Shown: piece by piece, positions 26,006-34,984 of the stretch
How positions within the stretch are numbered: position 1 is the stretch's first letter
Layout: each line of letters starts with the position of its first letter
DNA from: Caulobacteraceae bacterium
Lineage (GTDB): Bacteria > Pseudomonadota > Alphaproteobacteria > Caulobacterales > Caulobacteraceae
Assembly: GCA_947475465.1 (NCBI GenBank)
Contig: CANJLK010000014.1
Location: 1 to 62,895, forward strand
Direction of reading: 5' to 3'
DNA: 62,895 nt
The notes under the pieces: model-generated
The model's input: only the letters and a program-made list of their open reading frames with translations
The model's database searches: none
What the model was told of the DNA's origin: nothing
Translations under genes and position numbers: made by a program

Positions 26006-28432
26006 ATGACGCCGCCGACGGCCACGCCCCTCAGGCCGCTCCCATGCCGGATATTCGCGTCCCGCGCATTGTGGCGTAACGCCGCTATTTGGGGGGTGGG
26101 CGTCCTGGCGCCTGGCGTGGCCCAGGCGGCCGAGTTGTCGACCTTCAGCCTGCCCTCCGAACCGGTCGCCCGCGCGATCGAGAGGTTCGCCATCCAGGGC
26201 GGCGTGTCCGCGGCCCTAAATCAGACCCGACCCTGCGTCGGCCGCAGCCGCGCGGTCACCGGCGCCCTGACGTCGGCCCAGGCGCTCGGCCGAATGTTGC
26301 CGGCGGGGTGCGTGTACGACACGCCGCAGCCTCGCACCTACCGAATCAGCGGCCCGCCGCCCGCCGTGCCCGACGTGCGTCCCGTCTCGCCGCCGCCCGG
26401 GGCCGTCGACGAACTGGTGGTGACCGCCGAGAAGCGCGTCGAGCCCAACAGCGGCCGGCCCTTCTCTGTCACCGTCTTGCCGGCGCCGGAGATCCGCCGG
26501 CTGGGCGGGCGCACCTTCGCCGACATCGCCAGCCAGGTGCCGGGGGTGACGGTCACCAACCTGGGATCGGGACGCAACAAGATCTTCATCCGCGGGCTGT
26601 CGGACGGATCGTTCACCGGCCGCACCCAGTCGACGGTGGGGCTCTACCTCGACGACGTGCCAATCACCTACGACGCGCCGGACCCGGATCTGCGGCTGGT
26701 GGACGTGGAGCGCGTCGAAATCCTTCGCGGACCGCAGGGGACGCTCTACGGCTCCGGCTCCATCGGCGGCGTGGTCAAGATCGTCACCAACCGCCCGGAC
26801 CCCCAGGCTTGGTCGGCCGATCTGGTGCTGGACGACGCGCGTACCGCCCACGGTGCGGAATCGACGGGCTTCGAGGCCATGCTCAACGCCCCAATCCTGA
26901 ACGGCCACGCGGCACTGCGCGCGGTGATCTACTCCGACGAACGCGGCGGCTACATCGACCTGCCCAGGCGCCGGCTGACCGACCAGAACCGCAGCCGCCG
27001 CAAGGGCGGCCGGATCGCCTTCGCCGTGGAGGCCCCGGCCGACTGGCGGCTGCAGGCGAAATTCGTGCGCCAGACCATCGACACCTCCGACGCCCAGTAC
27101 ACTCAGGGCGACCTTGGGCCGCTGACCCGCGACACCCGCATCCGCGAGCCGCACGACAATGACTTCAACGAAGTCAGCCTGACCGCCACCCACACCGGGC
27201 AGGTCGCGGACTTCAACATCTCGACGGCCTATATCGAGCACGGCGGGGCGTCCCGGTACGACGCGACCGGCGCCTTCACCCCGTTCGGCATCTCATCTGC
27301 GGGGGCGGCCTTCGACGACGACCGGCGGGTCAAGCTGCTGGTGACGGAGGCCGTGCTGGTGTCGCGCGCCGCCGGTCCGGCGCGCTGGCTGGTTGGCCTG
27401 TTCGGATCCAGCACCGACGAACGCAACACCGCGACCCTGACGGTCGTCCGCGGCACACCGCTGTCGGTCTATCGCCGCCGCGACCGGCTGAGCGAGGCGG
27501 CGGCCTATGCGGAATTTTCCTACGACATCACCCCGCGCTGGGCCCTGACGGTCGGCGGCCGGGCGTTCGCGACGCGGCTGTCGACCTATGCGGACGGCTT
27601 TGACCTGACGCCGGCGGTGCGGGATTCCGCCGCCGGACAGCTGAAGGACGCCGGCTTCGCCCCGAAGGTTCGGCTCAGCTACGACGTCGCCGCCGGCTTC
27701 GTCGCCTACGCCCAGGTGCAGGAGGGCTATCGTTCCGGCGGGTTCGACGTGCCCGCCCTGCCGCAGCCCGCCCCGAACCCCGGCGTCCAGCGCTACCGTC
27801 CGGACAAACTCTGGAACTCCGAGATCGGGGCCGACCTCACCTTGTTCGACCATACCCTGGTGCTGCGCGGGGCGCTGTTCCACGCCGACTGGAAGAGCCT
27901 GCAGACCGACCAGTACCTGTCCTCGGGCCTGCCCATGACGGTGAACATCGGCGATGGCGCCAACACGGGGCTGGAGGCCAGCCTTGTGTGGAAGCCCGAT
28001 ACCCATTTCCAGGCTCGCGCCACCGCGCTGATCGAGGACCCGCAGCTGACCCGGGCCGGCAATGTCTTTCCGGCCACCCGCAACAGCGGCCTGCCCGGCG
28101 TGCCGGACCGGATGGCCTCGGCGGACCTGAGCTACAGCTGGACCCCGTGGAGCGGTGTCAGGGCCCAGGTCTCGGGCCAGTATTCCTATGTCGGCCGCTC
28201 GTCCCTGACGTTCGATCGCGGCCCTATCAACGCCATGGGCGGCTATGGCGTGGCCCGGCTGGCGGCGAGCCTGGCGACCCGGCGTTGGAGCCTGGAGGCC
28301 TATGTCGAGAATCTCGACGATAACCGGGGCAACACCTTCGCCTTCGGCAATCCGTTCAGCCGCGAACTGGGGTCGCAAGCCACGCCGCCGCGGCCGCGCA
28401 CCGTGGGCGTCGCCCTGGGCTGGGGGTTCTGA
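26006..28432 (+). CDS. TonB-dependent receptor with N-terminal STN signalling domain
   Basis: The protein (about 808 residues from ATG 26006) begins with a basic leader and a signal peptide ending near VAQA (about 40). A secretin/TonB short N-terminal (STN) domain follows (about 43-116), then a TonB-box-like VDELVVTAEKR (135-144), the plug (about 150-265, GLYLDDVPI and LRGPQGTLYGSGSIGG) and the beta barrel, ending in the aromatic residue of VALGWGF. The STN domain marks it as a signal-transducing receptor of the FecA type, which talks to a FecR anti-sigma factor; the FecI/FecR pair at 31.2-32.9 kb is the likely partner. The ligand is unknown. Start choice is uncertain because an in-frame TTG at 25964 also exists. 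Confidence 0.92.
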   Translation: MTPPTATPLRPLPCRIFASRALWRNAAIWGVGVLAPGVAQAAELSTFSLPSEPVARAIERFAIQGGVSAALNQTRPCVGRSRAVTGALTSAQALGRMLPAGCVYDTPQPRTYRISGPPPAVPDVRPVSPPPGAVDELVVTAEKRVEPNSGRPFSVTVLPAPEIRRLGGRTFADIASQVPGVTVTNLGSGRNKIFIRGLSDGSFTGRTQSTVGLYLDDVPITYDAPDPDLRLVDVERVEILRGPQGTLYGSGSIGGVVKIVTNRPDPQAWSADLVLDDARTAHGAESTGFEAMLNAPILNGHAALRAVIYSDERGGYIDLPRRRLTDQNRSRRKGGRIAFAVEAPADWRLQAKFVRQTIDTSDAQYTQGDLGPLTRDTRIREPHDNDFNEVSLTATHTGQVADFNISTAYIEHGGASRYDATGAFTPFGISSAGAAFDDDRRVKLLVTEAVLVSRAAGPARWLVGLFGSSTDERNTATLTVVRGTPLSVYRRRDRLSEAAAYAEFSYDITPRWALTVGGRAFATRLSTYADGFDLTPAVRDSAAGQLKDAGFAPKVRLSYDVAAGFVAYAQVQEGYRSGGFDVPALPQPAPNPGVQRYRPDKLWNSEIGADLTLFDHTLVLRGALFHADWKSLQTDQYLSSGLPMTVNIGDGANTGLEASLVWKPDTHFQARATALIEDPQLTRAGNVFPATRNSGLPGVPDRMASADLSYSWTPWSGVRAQVSGQYSYVGRSSLTFDRGPINAMGGYGVARLAASLATRRWSLEAYVENLDDNRGNTFAFGNPFSRELGSQATPPRPRTVGVALGWGF

Positions 28433-28438
28433 AGGCGG

Positions 28439-29917
28439 TCAGCGCCAGCCGCCGCGGCCGTCCGGCATCGGACATCCAAGCGCCCAGATGTCGCGCACCG
28501 GCCCGCTCACCAGAAAGGCGCTGTAGCGCTGGTTGCGCACCGCCCCGCCCGCCCGGGCCAGTGGGCCCGCCGGCGTGACCTTGGCGAAGCAGTGGGCAAG
28601 GTCCTCGGCGTTCAGCCGCCGTTGCAGGTCGACCACCACTCCGGGCTTGCTGAGGTCCGGGCGCCGCGCGGGGTCGGGGAAGTAGCGTTCACGCTCGATG
28701 ATCTGCAGCACCGGCGCGGCGATCCGCCCGGTCAGGTCCAGCTGCGCCAGGACGCCATAGCTCTGGACGCCGACCCAGCCCGCGCCCCGGCCGACCCGCA
28801 GCCGCTCAATGTCGTCGGCGAACCCTGGCCAGCCGCGGAGGGCCCCGGTCACGTCGTAGCGGCCGGGCAGGACGCTGGGCGCGATCATCAGGGCCATGGC
28901 CGCCGCGCCGATGGTCAGGCCGAAGCCCGGCGCCGCCCAGCCGACCCAGCGGCCGCGCGCGGTCGCCAGCACCGGTTCGGCGGCCACCGCCGCGCAGATC
29001 GCCAGGGCGCCGAAAAGCGGCACGGGCCAGTGTCCCTGCACCCGGTCATGCAGGCTGTGGACCAGCAGGTAGGCCGCAAAGGGCGCCGAGGTGGCCAGCG
29101 GCAGCATCAGGTGCACGGCGCCGGCCTGGGTCCGCTCGCGCCAGCCCCGCCAGGCCCCTCGAAAGGCGAAATAGGTGACCAGCGGCGTCAGCAACAGCAG
29201 CTGGGTGGCCAGGAATTCGACCATGCGCCCGGGCGCCAGGCCATGGGCTTCCGCCCGGCCGAACTGCTTGATGAAGGTGACCCAGTGGTGCTCGGAATTC
29301 CACACCACGTTCACCGCGAAGACGAAGATCGCCAGGACCGCCGCCTCCCACGGGCCGGGACGGCGCAGCTCCGCCCGGCCGCCGGGTATCACCAGCAGCC
29401 AGAGCAGGACGCCGGGTGCGAGGAAGAGGCCTGAGTATTTCGACAGCACGGCCAGGCCCGCGGCCACACCGGCGGCCAGCCACCAGACCGGCCCGCCGCG
29501 CTCCCAAAAGAGCGCCAGCGACCAGAGCGTCAGGGTCCAGAAGAAGCTGGCCGGCGCGTCCGGCGTGGCCAGCATGCCGCCCAGGCAGACCGTGAGGGTG
29601 GCGTTGTACCAGAGCGCGGCGCGAAGCGCGGTCCTGGGCTGCGCGCCCAGCCTCTTGGCCAGGTCGCCGATCAGCCAGGTCGTGACCCCGCTCGCCAGCG
29701 CCGGCAGCAGGCGCACCCCCAGCGCATTGTCGCCACAGATCGTTTCCCCCAGCCTGATCCACCAGGCGATCATCGGCGGGTGGTCGAGATATCCGAGCTG
29801 CAGATGCTGCGCCCACAGCCGGTAGTAGGCCTCGTCCTCGGTCAGGTGGATGGACGCGCCCGCGATCAGGCGCAGGACCGTGAGCCCGGCCGCCAGCAGG
29901 ATCAGGCTGCGGCGCAT
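28439..29917 (-). CDS. GT39-family (ArnT/PMT-like) membrane glycosyltransferase
   Basis: The roughly 492-residue protein has a dozen or so hydrophobic segments and the conserved first periplasmic loop of lipid-phosphate-sugar-dependent glycosyltransferases, with acidic pair HLTEDEAYYRLW and the later GYLDHPPMIAWWIR. Such enzymes transfer a sugar from polyprenyl phosphate to lipid or protein on the outer face of the inner membrane. The start is set at 29917 (MRRSLILLAAGLTVLRL), 17 nt after the end of the upstream gene, although no strong ribosome site is visible. The preceding gene encodes a polyprenyl-phosphate sugar synthase-like protein fused to GtrA, so the two probably make and use the same lipid-linked sugar. 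Confidence 0.87.
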   Translation of the reverse strand: MRRSLILLAAGLTVLRLIAGASIHLTEDEAYYRLWAQHLQLGYLDHPPMIAWWIRLGETICGDNALGVRLLPALASGVTTWLIGDLAKRLGAQPRTALRAALWYNATLTVCLGGMLATPDAPASFFWTLTLWSLALFWERGGPVWWLAAGVAAGLAVLSKYSGLFLAPGVLLWLLVIPGGRAELRRPGPWEAAVLAIFVFAVNVVWNSEHHWVTFIKQFGRAEAHGLAPGRMVEFLATQLLLLTPLVTYFAFRGAWRGWRERTQAGAVHLMLPLATSAPFAAYLLVHSLHDRVQGHWPVPLFGALAICAAVAAEPVLATARGRWVGWAAPGFGLTIGAAAMALMIAPSVLPGRYDVTGALRGWPGFADDIERLRVGRGAGWVGVQSYGVLAQLDLTGRIAAPVLQIIERERYFPDPARRPDLSKPGVVVDLQRRLNAEDLAHCFAKVTPAGPLARAGGAVRNQRYSAFLVSGPVRDIWALGCPMPDGRGGWR

Positions 29918-29934
29918 ATCGGCGGCGGGGGACC

Positions 29935-31065
29935 TCACCAGACTGCGAGCGACGTGGTCACGTAGTTCCAGGCCGCGCCGACGCCGGCCCCGGCCACAAC
30001 GCCGACCCAAGGCTCAGGAATAACCTGGAACACCAGACTCGCCACGGCCACGTTCGCCGCGAAGCCGATGGAGCAGAGCAGCCCGAACCTGAGATAACCC
30101 GCAAGCAGGCCGAAGCCCCGTTTACGCTTGTCGCGGTAGGTGACGGCGTTGTTGATCAGGTAGTTGGAGGTCATGGCGACGACCGCCCCGATCAGCTGGG
30201 CGGTGTCCGGGCCGGTCATGCCGCGCACCGCATAGGCGACGGCCACATTGACGGCGACGCCGCTCAGGCCCACCAGACCGAACAGCAGGGCGCGAGGCGA
30301 CAGGACGTCGCGGCTGAGCTTGCTGCCCAGCAGGCTCAGGTAGTGGGCCACGACACGGCCGTCGAGCTTGCTCTCGCCGTGCTCGCGGCTACGGAACTCA
30401 TAGGCGAACTCGACCACCCTTGGCGGCGGATCCAGGACGCTGGCCAGGTCGAAGAGCACCTTGAAACCGTCGGTGGCGAGCCTTGGCGCGGCCTTCTCGA
30501 CCAGCTCCCGGCGGATCATGAAGAAGCCGCTCATCGGGTCGGACAGGTCCAGCCGCAGCACCCGCTGGCCCAGCCAGGTGGCGAACCGGCTGCCGCTCTC
30601 GCGACGGGCCGACAAGCCTGCGACGCGGCCTTCGGCCTCCTCGGTGTAGCGGCTGCCGACGGCCAGGTCGGCGCGGTCTGCCTGCAGGGCCTTGAGCATC
30701 CTGGGCAGGACCGTCTCGTCGTGCTGCATGTCGCCGTCGATCACGGCCACGAAGGGCGCGGCGCTGGCCATGGCGCCCTCGATCACCGCGCCGGCCAGGC
30801 CCCGGCGGCCGATCCGGTGCAGGCAGATCACCCGCGGATCGGTGGCGGCTATGGCCTTGACCACGGCGGCGGTGCCGTCCGGCGAGTTGTCGTCCACGAA
30901 GATCGCCTGCCAGACCACGCCCTGCAGCGCAGCCTCCAGCTTGGCCAGCAGGGGGGCGACATTGGGCGCCTCCTTGAAGGTCGGGATGATCACCCCGAGC
31001 TCCAGCGCCGGCCGGTCTTTTGCGGCGGCCGATGGGGGCCTTGGCGCCGCGGTGTTTCGAAGCAA
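29935..31065 (-). CDS. Dolichol-phosphate-mannose-synthase-like GT2 fused to GtrA
   Basis: The N-terminal two-thirds is a GT2 glycosyltransferase (LGVIIPTFKEAPNV, FVDDNSPDGTA, AVIDGDMQHDE, GSRYTEEAEGR) of the polyprenyl-phosphate sugar synthase type. The C-terminal 120 residues form a four-helix GtrA-like membrane domain (LFGLVGLSGVAVNVAVAY, SNYLINNAVTYRDKRKRG). The fusion suggests that sugar-lipid synthesis and flipping or anchoring are combined in one chain. I place the start at TTG 31065 because GGGGAG lies 7 nt upstream; the longer frame to TTG 31185 lacks a ribosome site and would collide with the divergent sigma-factor gene. The product is then 376 residues. Confidence 0.88.
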   Translation of the reverse strand: MLRNTAAPRPPSAAAKDRPALELGVIIPTFKEAPNVAPLLAKLEAALQGVVWQAIFVDDNSPDGTAAVVKAIAATDPRVICLHRIGRRGLAGAVIEGAMASAAPFVAVIDGDMQHDETVLPRMLKALQADRADLAVGSRYTEEAEGRVAGLSARRESGSRFATWLGQRVLRLDLSDPMSGFFMIRRELVEKAAPRLATDGFKVLFDLASVLDPPPRVVEFAYEFRSREHGESKLDGRVVAHYLSLLGSKLSRDVLSPRALLFGLVGLSGVAVNVAVAYAVRGMTGPDTAQLIGAVVAMTSNYLINNAVTYRDKRKRGFGLLAGYLRFGLLCSIGFAANVAVASLVFQVIPEPWVGVVAGAGVGAAWNYVTTSLAVW

Positions 31066-31210
31066 ACAGGAACTCCCCGAATCGGCGCGCCACGGATCAT
31101 TTTCCAGGACGGGAGGCGCTTGAACAATCTCATACCATGCCGCTGGCGGCGCGCATCGGCGGCTGACATATATGATCGCCGCCAAATGTCGCCGGTTTCG
31201 GCAGCCTGCG

Positions 31211-31768
31211 ATGGCGTGTTGCGAGTTTGAACAAGGGCGCGCGGGTTTGGAGCAGGAGGGCAGATCGGCGCTGATCGAGCTCTATCTCGAACGGCGCGCG
31301 GACCTGATCAGGTTCTTCACCCTGCGCCTGCGCTCGGCCTCCGCGGCGGAAGACCTGGTGCAGGATATCTATGTCCGCCTGAGCGGCGTCACCGATACGC
31401 CCGACATCCAGAACCCGGTGGGCTACCTCTATCGGCTGGGCTCGAACCTCATGCTGGACCGGCTGCGGGGCGAGCGGCGGGGCGCGTTCCGCGACGGCGC
31501 GTGGCTCGACACCCAGCGGACGGTGATGGGCGCACAGGAGGTGGCCGACGAGCCCAGCGCCGAACAGGTGGTCGCCGACCGCCAGCGCCTGGCGGCCCTG
31601 GTCTCGGCGCTGGGCGATCTCAATCCGCAGACCCAAAGGGTCTTCCGCATGCACAAGTTCGAGGGGCTGACCCATCCTCAGGTCGCGGCGACGCTCGGTA
31701 TATCCAGAAGCGCGGTGGAAAAGCATATCATGGCGGCGCTGAAGCATCTGGCGGCGGTGGCGCGATGA
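31211..31768 (+). CDS. FecI-like ECF sigma factor
   Basis: The protein has sigma region 2 (RADLIRFFTLRL, AAEDLVQDIYVRL, NPVGYLYRLGSNLMLDRLRG) and region 4 (LNPQTQRVFRMHKFEGLTHPQ, SRSAVEKHIMAALKHL), the layout of iron-starvation-type ECF sigma factors. A FecR-like anti-sigma gene follows 91 nt downstream, completing the usual pair. The start is uncertain: ATG 31211 gives 185 residues, and an upstream ATG at 31172 adds 13. The AT-rich ACATATATGATC around 31166-31177 looks more like promoter than coding sequence, which favours 31211. The STN-type receptor at 26.0 kb is the probable upstream signal input. Confidence 0.9.
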   Translation: MACCEFEQGRAGLEQEGRSALIELYLERRADLIRFFTLRLRSASAAEDLVQDIYVRLSGVTDTPDIQNPVGYLYRLGSNLMLDRLRGERRGAFRDGAWLDTQRTVMGAQEVADEPSAEQVVADRQRLAALVSALGDLNPQTQRVFRMHKFEGLTHPQVAATLGISRSAVEKHIMAALKHLAAVAR

Positions 31769-31859
31769 AGAGACTTGCACACGTCATGGAGGAGTGGCGG
31801 TCTGCGTGGCGTCATCTGTCTGAGACCGGGTGCCGTGACGTGGCGACCGCAGGAGAACC

Positions 31860-32876
31860 ATGAACGGCAAGCGCACCTTCGGCGGAGGCGATCAGGCGGC
31901 GGAAGAGGCCGCCCGCTGGTTCGTGCGCCTCCAGTCCGAGGCCGCCGACGCCGGGGACTGGCAGGCCTTCGAGGCCTGGCTGGCCGCCTCGCCAGACCAT
32001 GTGGCGGCCTACGAACACCTGGAGAGTCTGTGGGTCGACCTGGAGGCGGCGCCGCAGGTCATCGCCCATCGCCTCGATCAGGTGGCCCTGCGCCCCGCGC
32101 CGCGCCGCACGCGCGGCATCGCATTGCGCAATCCCGGCCGCCGCGCCTGGATCGCCGGGGCCGGCGCCATCGCCGCGAGCCTGGTGGTGGCCGTCGAGAT
32201 CGCCAACCGCCCGGCCGGGGTGGACGACACGCTCACCCTTCGCGCCGCACCGGGCGAGACCCGCCAGTATGTGCTGGCCGACGGCACCCGCATCAATCTC
32301 AACGCCGGTTCGGAAATCCAGGTGCGGATGGGACGCGACGCCCGGCGGGTCACCATGGCGGACGCCGAGGCGGTGTTCGACGTGGCCCATGACGCCCGGC
32401 GGCCGTTCCTGATCACCAGCGGCGACCGCGAGGTTCGTGTGGTCGGCACCATGTTCAACCTGCGCCAGCGCGACGGCAAGATGGCGCTGACCGTGCGGCG
32501 CGGAATCGTCGAGGTCCGTCCGGCCGGCGCGCCCCAGGCTCCCGCGACAAGGGTGACGGTCGGCCAGCAGTTGGCGCACAGCCAGGGCGGCGAGAGCGTT
32601 CTCACCGCCGACGGCCTGTCGGACAGCGCCTTCGCCTGGACCACCGGCCAACTGGTCTATCGCGGCCAGCCGTTGGGCGAGGTCGCCGCCGACCTGTCCC
32701 GGCGTTTCGCGACGCCCGTGCGGACCGCCGACGCCGACGCCGCGTCCCTGCGGTTCTCCGGTGTCCTGGTCCTCGACAACGAACCGGCGGTGCTGCGCCG
32801 CATCGAGGCCTTCGCGCCGGTGACCGCCGTGCGCGCCGCCGACGGCGTGATCCTGCGCCGGCGCGCGGGCGGCTAA
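31860..32876 (+). CDS. FecR-family anti-sigma factor/regulator
   Basis: The 338-residue protein starts behind AGGAGAA and shows the FecR plan. A cytoplasmic DUF4880 domain (about 12-55, with ARWFVRLQSEAADAGDWQAF) is followed by one transmembrane helix (about 98-115) and the periplasmic FecR domain (ADGTRINLNAGSEIQV, GTMFNLRQRDGKMALTVRRG). The C-terminal domain (QPLGEVAADLSRRF) contacts the STN domain of a receptor. It would hold or activate the FecI-like sigma factor in response to the receptor. No receptor gene follows it directly, unlike the usual fecI-fecR-receptor order. Confidence 0.92.
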   Translation: MNGKRTFGGGDQAAEEAARWFVRLQSEAADAGDWQAFEAWLAASPDHVAAYEHLESLWVDLEAAPQVIAHRLDQVALRPAPRRTRGIALRNPGRRAWIAGAGAIAASLVVAVEIANRPAGVDDTLTLRAAPGETRQYVLADGTRINLNAGSEIQVRMGRDARRVTMADAEAVFDVAHDARRPFLITSGDREVRVVGTMFNLRQRDGKMALTVRRGIVEVRPAGAPQAPATRVTVGQQLAHSQGGESVLTADGLSDSAFAWTTGQLVYRGQPLGEVAADLSRRFATPVRTADADAASLRFSGVLVLDNEPAVLRRIEAFAPVTAVRAADGVILRRRAGG

Positions 32877-33031
32877 GCCTGATCCGACGCACTTAATTCC
32901 GTCGCGACCGGCGACAGGAACGCCGCTAGCCTCTATGGGGTTACGCACTTGGCGGCTTTGCGGCCCTTCAGGCCCGGCCCAACCCGCGTCTCAAGAACGC
33001 GCGCCGCCAGGAATATCCGACGGAGACGACG

Positions 33032-33190
33032 ATGGCGCGCAAGCCCAACTACCCCTTTGAACGCATGGAACGCGAGCGCCAGAAAGCCGCGAAGAAGGCC
33101 GAGAAGGCCCGCCTGAAGGCTGAAGCCCGCGCCCGCGGGGAGCCCGATCCGGTGGATAACGACGATGCCGACGGGGATGACGAGGCCTGA
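33032..33190 (+). CDS. 52-residue conserved charged protein
   Basis: ATG 33032 follows GGAGACGAC and opens a 52-codon gene. The product starts MARKPNYPFERMERERQKAA, continues with an alternating Lys/Ala/Glu helix and ends in an acidic tail (DNDDADGDDEA). Small proteins with this MARKPNY-type start and basic helix are widespread in alphaproteobacteria with no known function. The stop is 2 nt before the next gene, so the two are probably co-transcribed. A nucleic-acid- or ribosome-associated role would fit the charge pattern, but that is a guess. Confidence 0.75.
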   Translation: MARKPNYPFERMERERQKAAKKAEKARLKAEARARGEPDPVDNDDADGDDEA

Positions 33191-33192
33191 AC

Positions 33193-33456
33193 ATGCAGAC
33201 CGCCACGATATTCAACCACGAAACCGTCAACCTGGACGGCGAAGAGTTCTCCGACTGCGAGTTCCGCGAATGCCGCATGGTCTATGCGGGCGGCCCGCCG
33301 CCAGTGTTCGAGAGCTGCCGTTTCGACGAATGCGAGTGGAAGTTCGATGACGCCGCCGGCCGGACGCTGGCGTTCATGAAGCTGGTCTGGAGCGTGGGCG
33401 GCAAGGCCCCGATCCAGCTGATGATCAAGGAAATCACCGGCAGCGGCGGACGATAG
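33193..33456 (+). CDS. Small pentapeptide-repeat-like hypothetical protein
   Basis: An 87-residue protein beginning MQTATIFNHETVNLDGEE. A run of short repeats (FSDCEFRECRM, then FESCRFDECEWKF) follows the A(D/N)LxX-like register of pentapeptide repeats with Cys/Phe at the stacked positions, after which comes a non-repeat C-terminal helix. The family is not identified and there is no signal peptide. It lies 2 nt after the charged small protein, and the strand order suggests a short operon ahead of the cysteine synthase gene. Confidence 0.7.
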   Translation: MQTATIFNHETVNLDGEEFSDCEFRECRMVYAGGPPPVFESCRFDECEWKFDDAAGRTLAFMKLVWSVGGKAPIQLMIKEITGSGGR

Positions 33457-33532
33457 ATTCCCGCTCCGACGTGACGAATTGACACGCCACGGTCACCGGC
33501 GTTCTTTCACCGCCTGAACGCGGAGAACCCAG

Positions 33533-34582
33533 ATGGCCAAGCACCAGAGCATCCTCGAGACGGTGGGCAATACGCCGGTTGTGCGGATCAACCGCCTGGG
33601 GCCGCCGGGCGTGAACCTCTATGTCAAGATCGAGGCCTTCAATCCGATGGGCTCGGTCAAGGACCGCCTGGCCCTGGGCGTCATCGAGGCGGCGGAGAAG
33701 TCCGGCGAACTGAAGCCCGGCCAGACGGTGGTCGAGGCCACCAGCGGCAACACCGGCATCGGCCTGGCCATGGTCTGCGCGGCCAAGGGATATCCCCTGG
33801 TGGTGACCATGGCCGACAGCTTCAGCGTCGAGCGGCGCAAGCTGATGCGGTTCCTGGGCGCCAAGGTGGTGCTCACCCCTGCCGCGCTGCGCGCCACCGG
33901 CATGGTGCTGAAGACCCAGGAACTGGCCAAGACCCACGGCTGGTTCATGAGCCGGCAGTTCGAGAACGAGGCCAACGCCGACATGCACTCGCGCACCACC
34001 GCCGTGGAGATTTTGCGCGACTTCGAGGGTGAGCAACTGGACTACTGGGTGACCGGCTACGGCACAGGCGGCACCCTGAAGGGCGTCGCCCGTGTACTGC
34101 GCGAAAAGAGCCCGAAGACCAAGATCATCGTCTGCGAACCGGACGCCGCGCCCCTGGTGGGCAGTCACGAGCCGCAGGCCTATAACGCCGACGGTTCGCC
34201 CGCCGCCGGCCACCCGGCCTGGAAGCCGCACCCCATGCAGGGCTGGACGCCGGACTTCATCGCCAAGCTGACCAACGACGCCGTCCGGGCCGGTGTCGAC
34301 CAGGTGCTGCCGATCCCGGGTCCTGAGGCCATCCGCCTCAGCCAGGAACTGGCCAAGCAGGAGGGAATCTTCGTCGGCATAACCGCCGGTGCGACGTTCG
34401 CCGGCGCGCTCAAGATCGCCGCCGACGCGCCCAAGGGCGCCACGATCCTGGCCATGCTGCCAGATACCGGCGAGCGTTACCTGTCGACGCCGCTGTTCGC
34501 CGACGTGCCGGCCGACATGACGCCGGAGGAGGTCGAGATCCTGCGCTCGACGCCGATGTTCGCGGATCTGGCCCAGGCTTAG
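33533..34582 (+). CDS. cysK: Cysteine synthase (O-acetylserine sulfhydrylase)
   Basis: This 349-residue fold-type II PLP enzyme makes cysteine from O-acetylserine and sulfide. K43 in MGSVKDRLA is the Schiff-base lysine, TSGNTGIG (70-77) is the substrate/PLP loop and GYGTGGTLKG binds the cofactor phosphate. It is somewhat longer than E. coli CysK (about 323), with an extra loop around NADGSPAAGHPAWKPHP and a C-terminal extension. Divergence at the substrate loop is modest, so another O-acyl-amino-acid substrate is possible. The start has a GGAG ribosome site. Confidence 0.92.
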   Translation: MAKHQSILETVGNTPVVRINRLGPPGVNLYVKIEAFNPMGSVKDRLALGVIEAAEKSGELKPGQTVVEATSGNTGIGLAMVCAAKGYPLVVTMADSFSVERRKLMRFLGAKVVLTPAALRATGMVLKTQELAKTHGWFMSRQFENEANADMHSRTTAVEILRDFEGEQLDYWVTGYGTGGTLKGVARVLREKSPKTKIIVCEPDAAPLVGSHEPQAYNADGSPAAGHPAWKPHPMQGWTPDFIAKLTNDAVRAGVDQVLPIPGPEAIRLSQELAKQEGIFVGITAGATFAGALKIAADAPKGATILAMLPDTGERYLSTPLFADVPADMTPEEVEILRSTPMFADLAQA

Positions 34583-34866
34583 CGGAACACGTGGATGCCG
34601 CCGGTCAGGCCGGCGGGGGCTTCGGCAAGGCCGCGGATCTCCAGGCGCGCGCGCCTGGCGCCGCAGAGGCAGCGCAGGCGGCTTTCGAGATTGACGGTCG
34701 CCTGCCTGGCTAGGCCCTGAGCCACCCAGGGGGCCGGGTCGATGGCGGCTTCCCGTCCGCAACGGCAGACCGCCCACAGGCTGGAGCGTGCAGCCAGCGC
34801 CGCGCTGAGCTTGGGGTGCTGCGGCCAGTTCGCCGCGACCGTCCGCTGAGCCCATCCGTCCGCCAT
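34579..34866 (-). CDS. Hypothetical protein with paired CxCG motifs
   Basis: ATG 34866 follows GGGAGG and gives a 95-residue product. Two short cysteine pairs, CRCG (about 34-37) and CLCG (about 66-69), could bind a zinc ion between an Ala-rich N-terminal half and a basic C-terminal strand region (ARRARLEIRGLAE). I do not recognise the family. The gene converges with cysK, overlapping its stop by 4 nt, and lies downstream of coq7 on the same strand. Confidence 0.65.
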   Translation of the reverse strand: MADGWAQRTVAANWPQHPKLSAALAARSSLWAVCRCGREAAIDPAPWVAQGLARQATVNLESRLRCLCGARRARLEIRGLAEAPAGLTGGIHVFR

Positions 34867-34984
34867 GTCCGCCTCCCAGATTTGCGGACAGAACAAAAGC
34901 AGAACTTTCGGAGTCGCGCGAGTCCCTTCTGGCTGTGATTCCGCCGCGCGCCGCAACTCTCCGGCGAGCGACGTCCTTAGGGCT

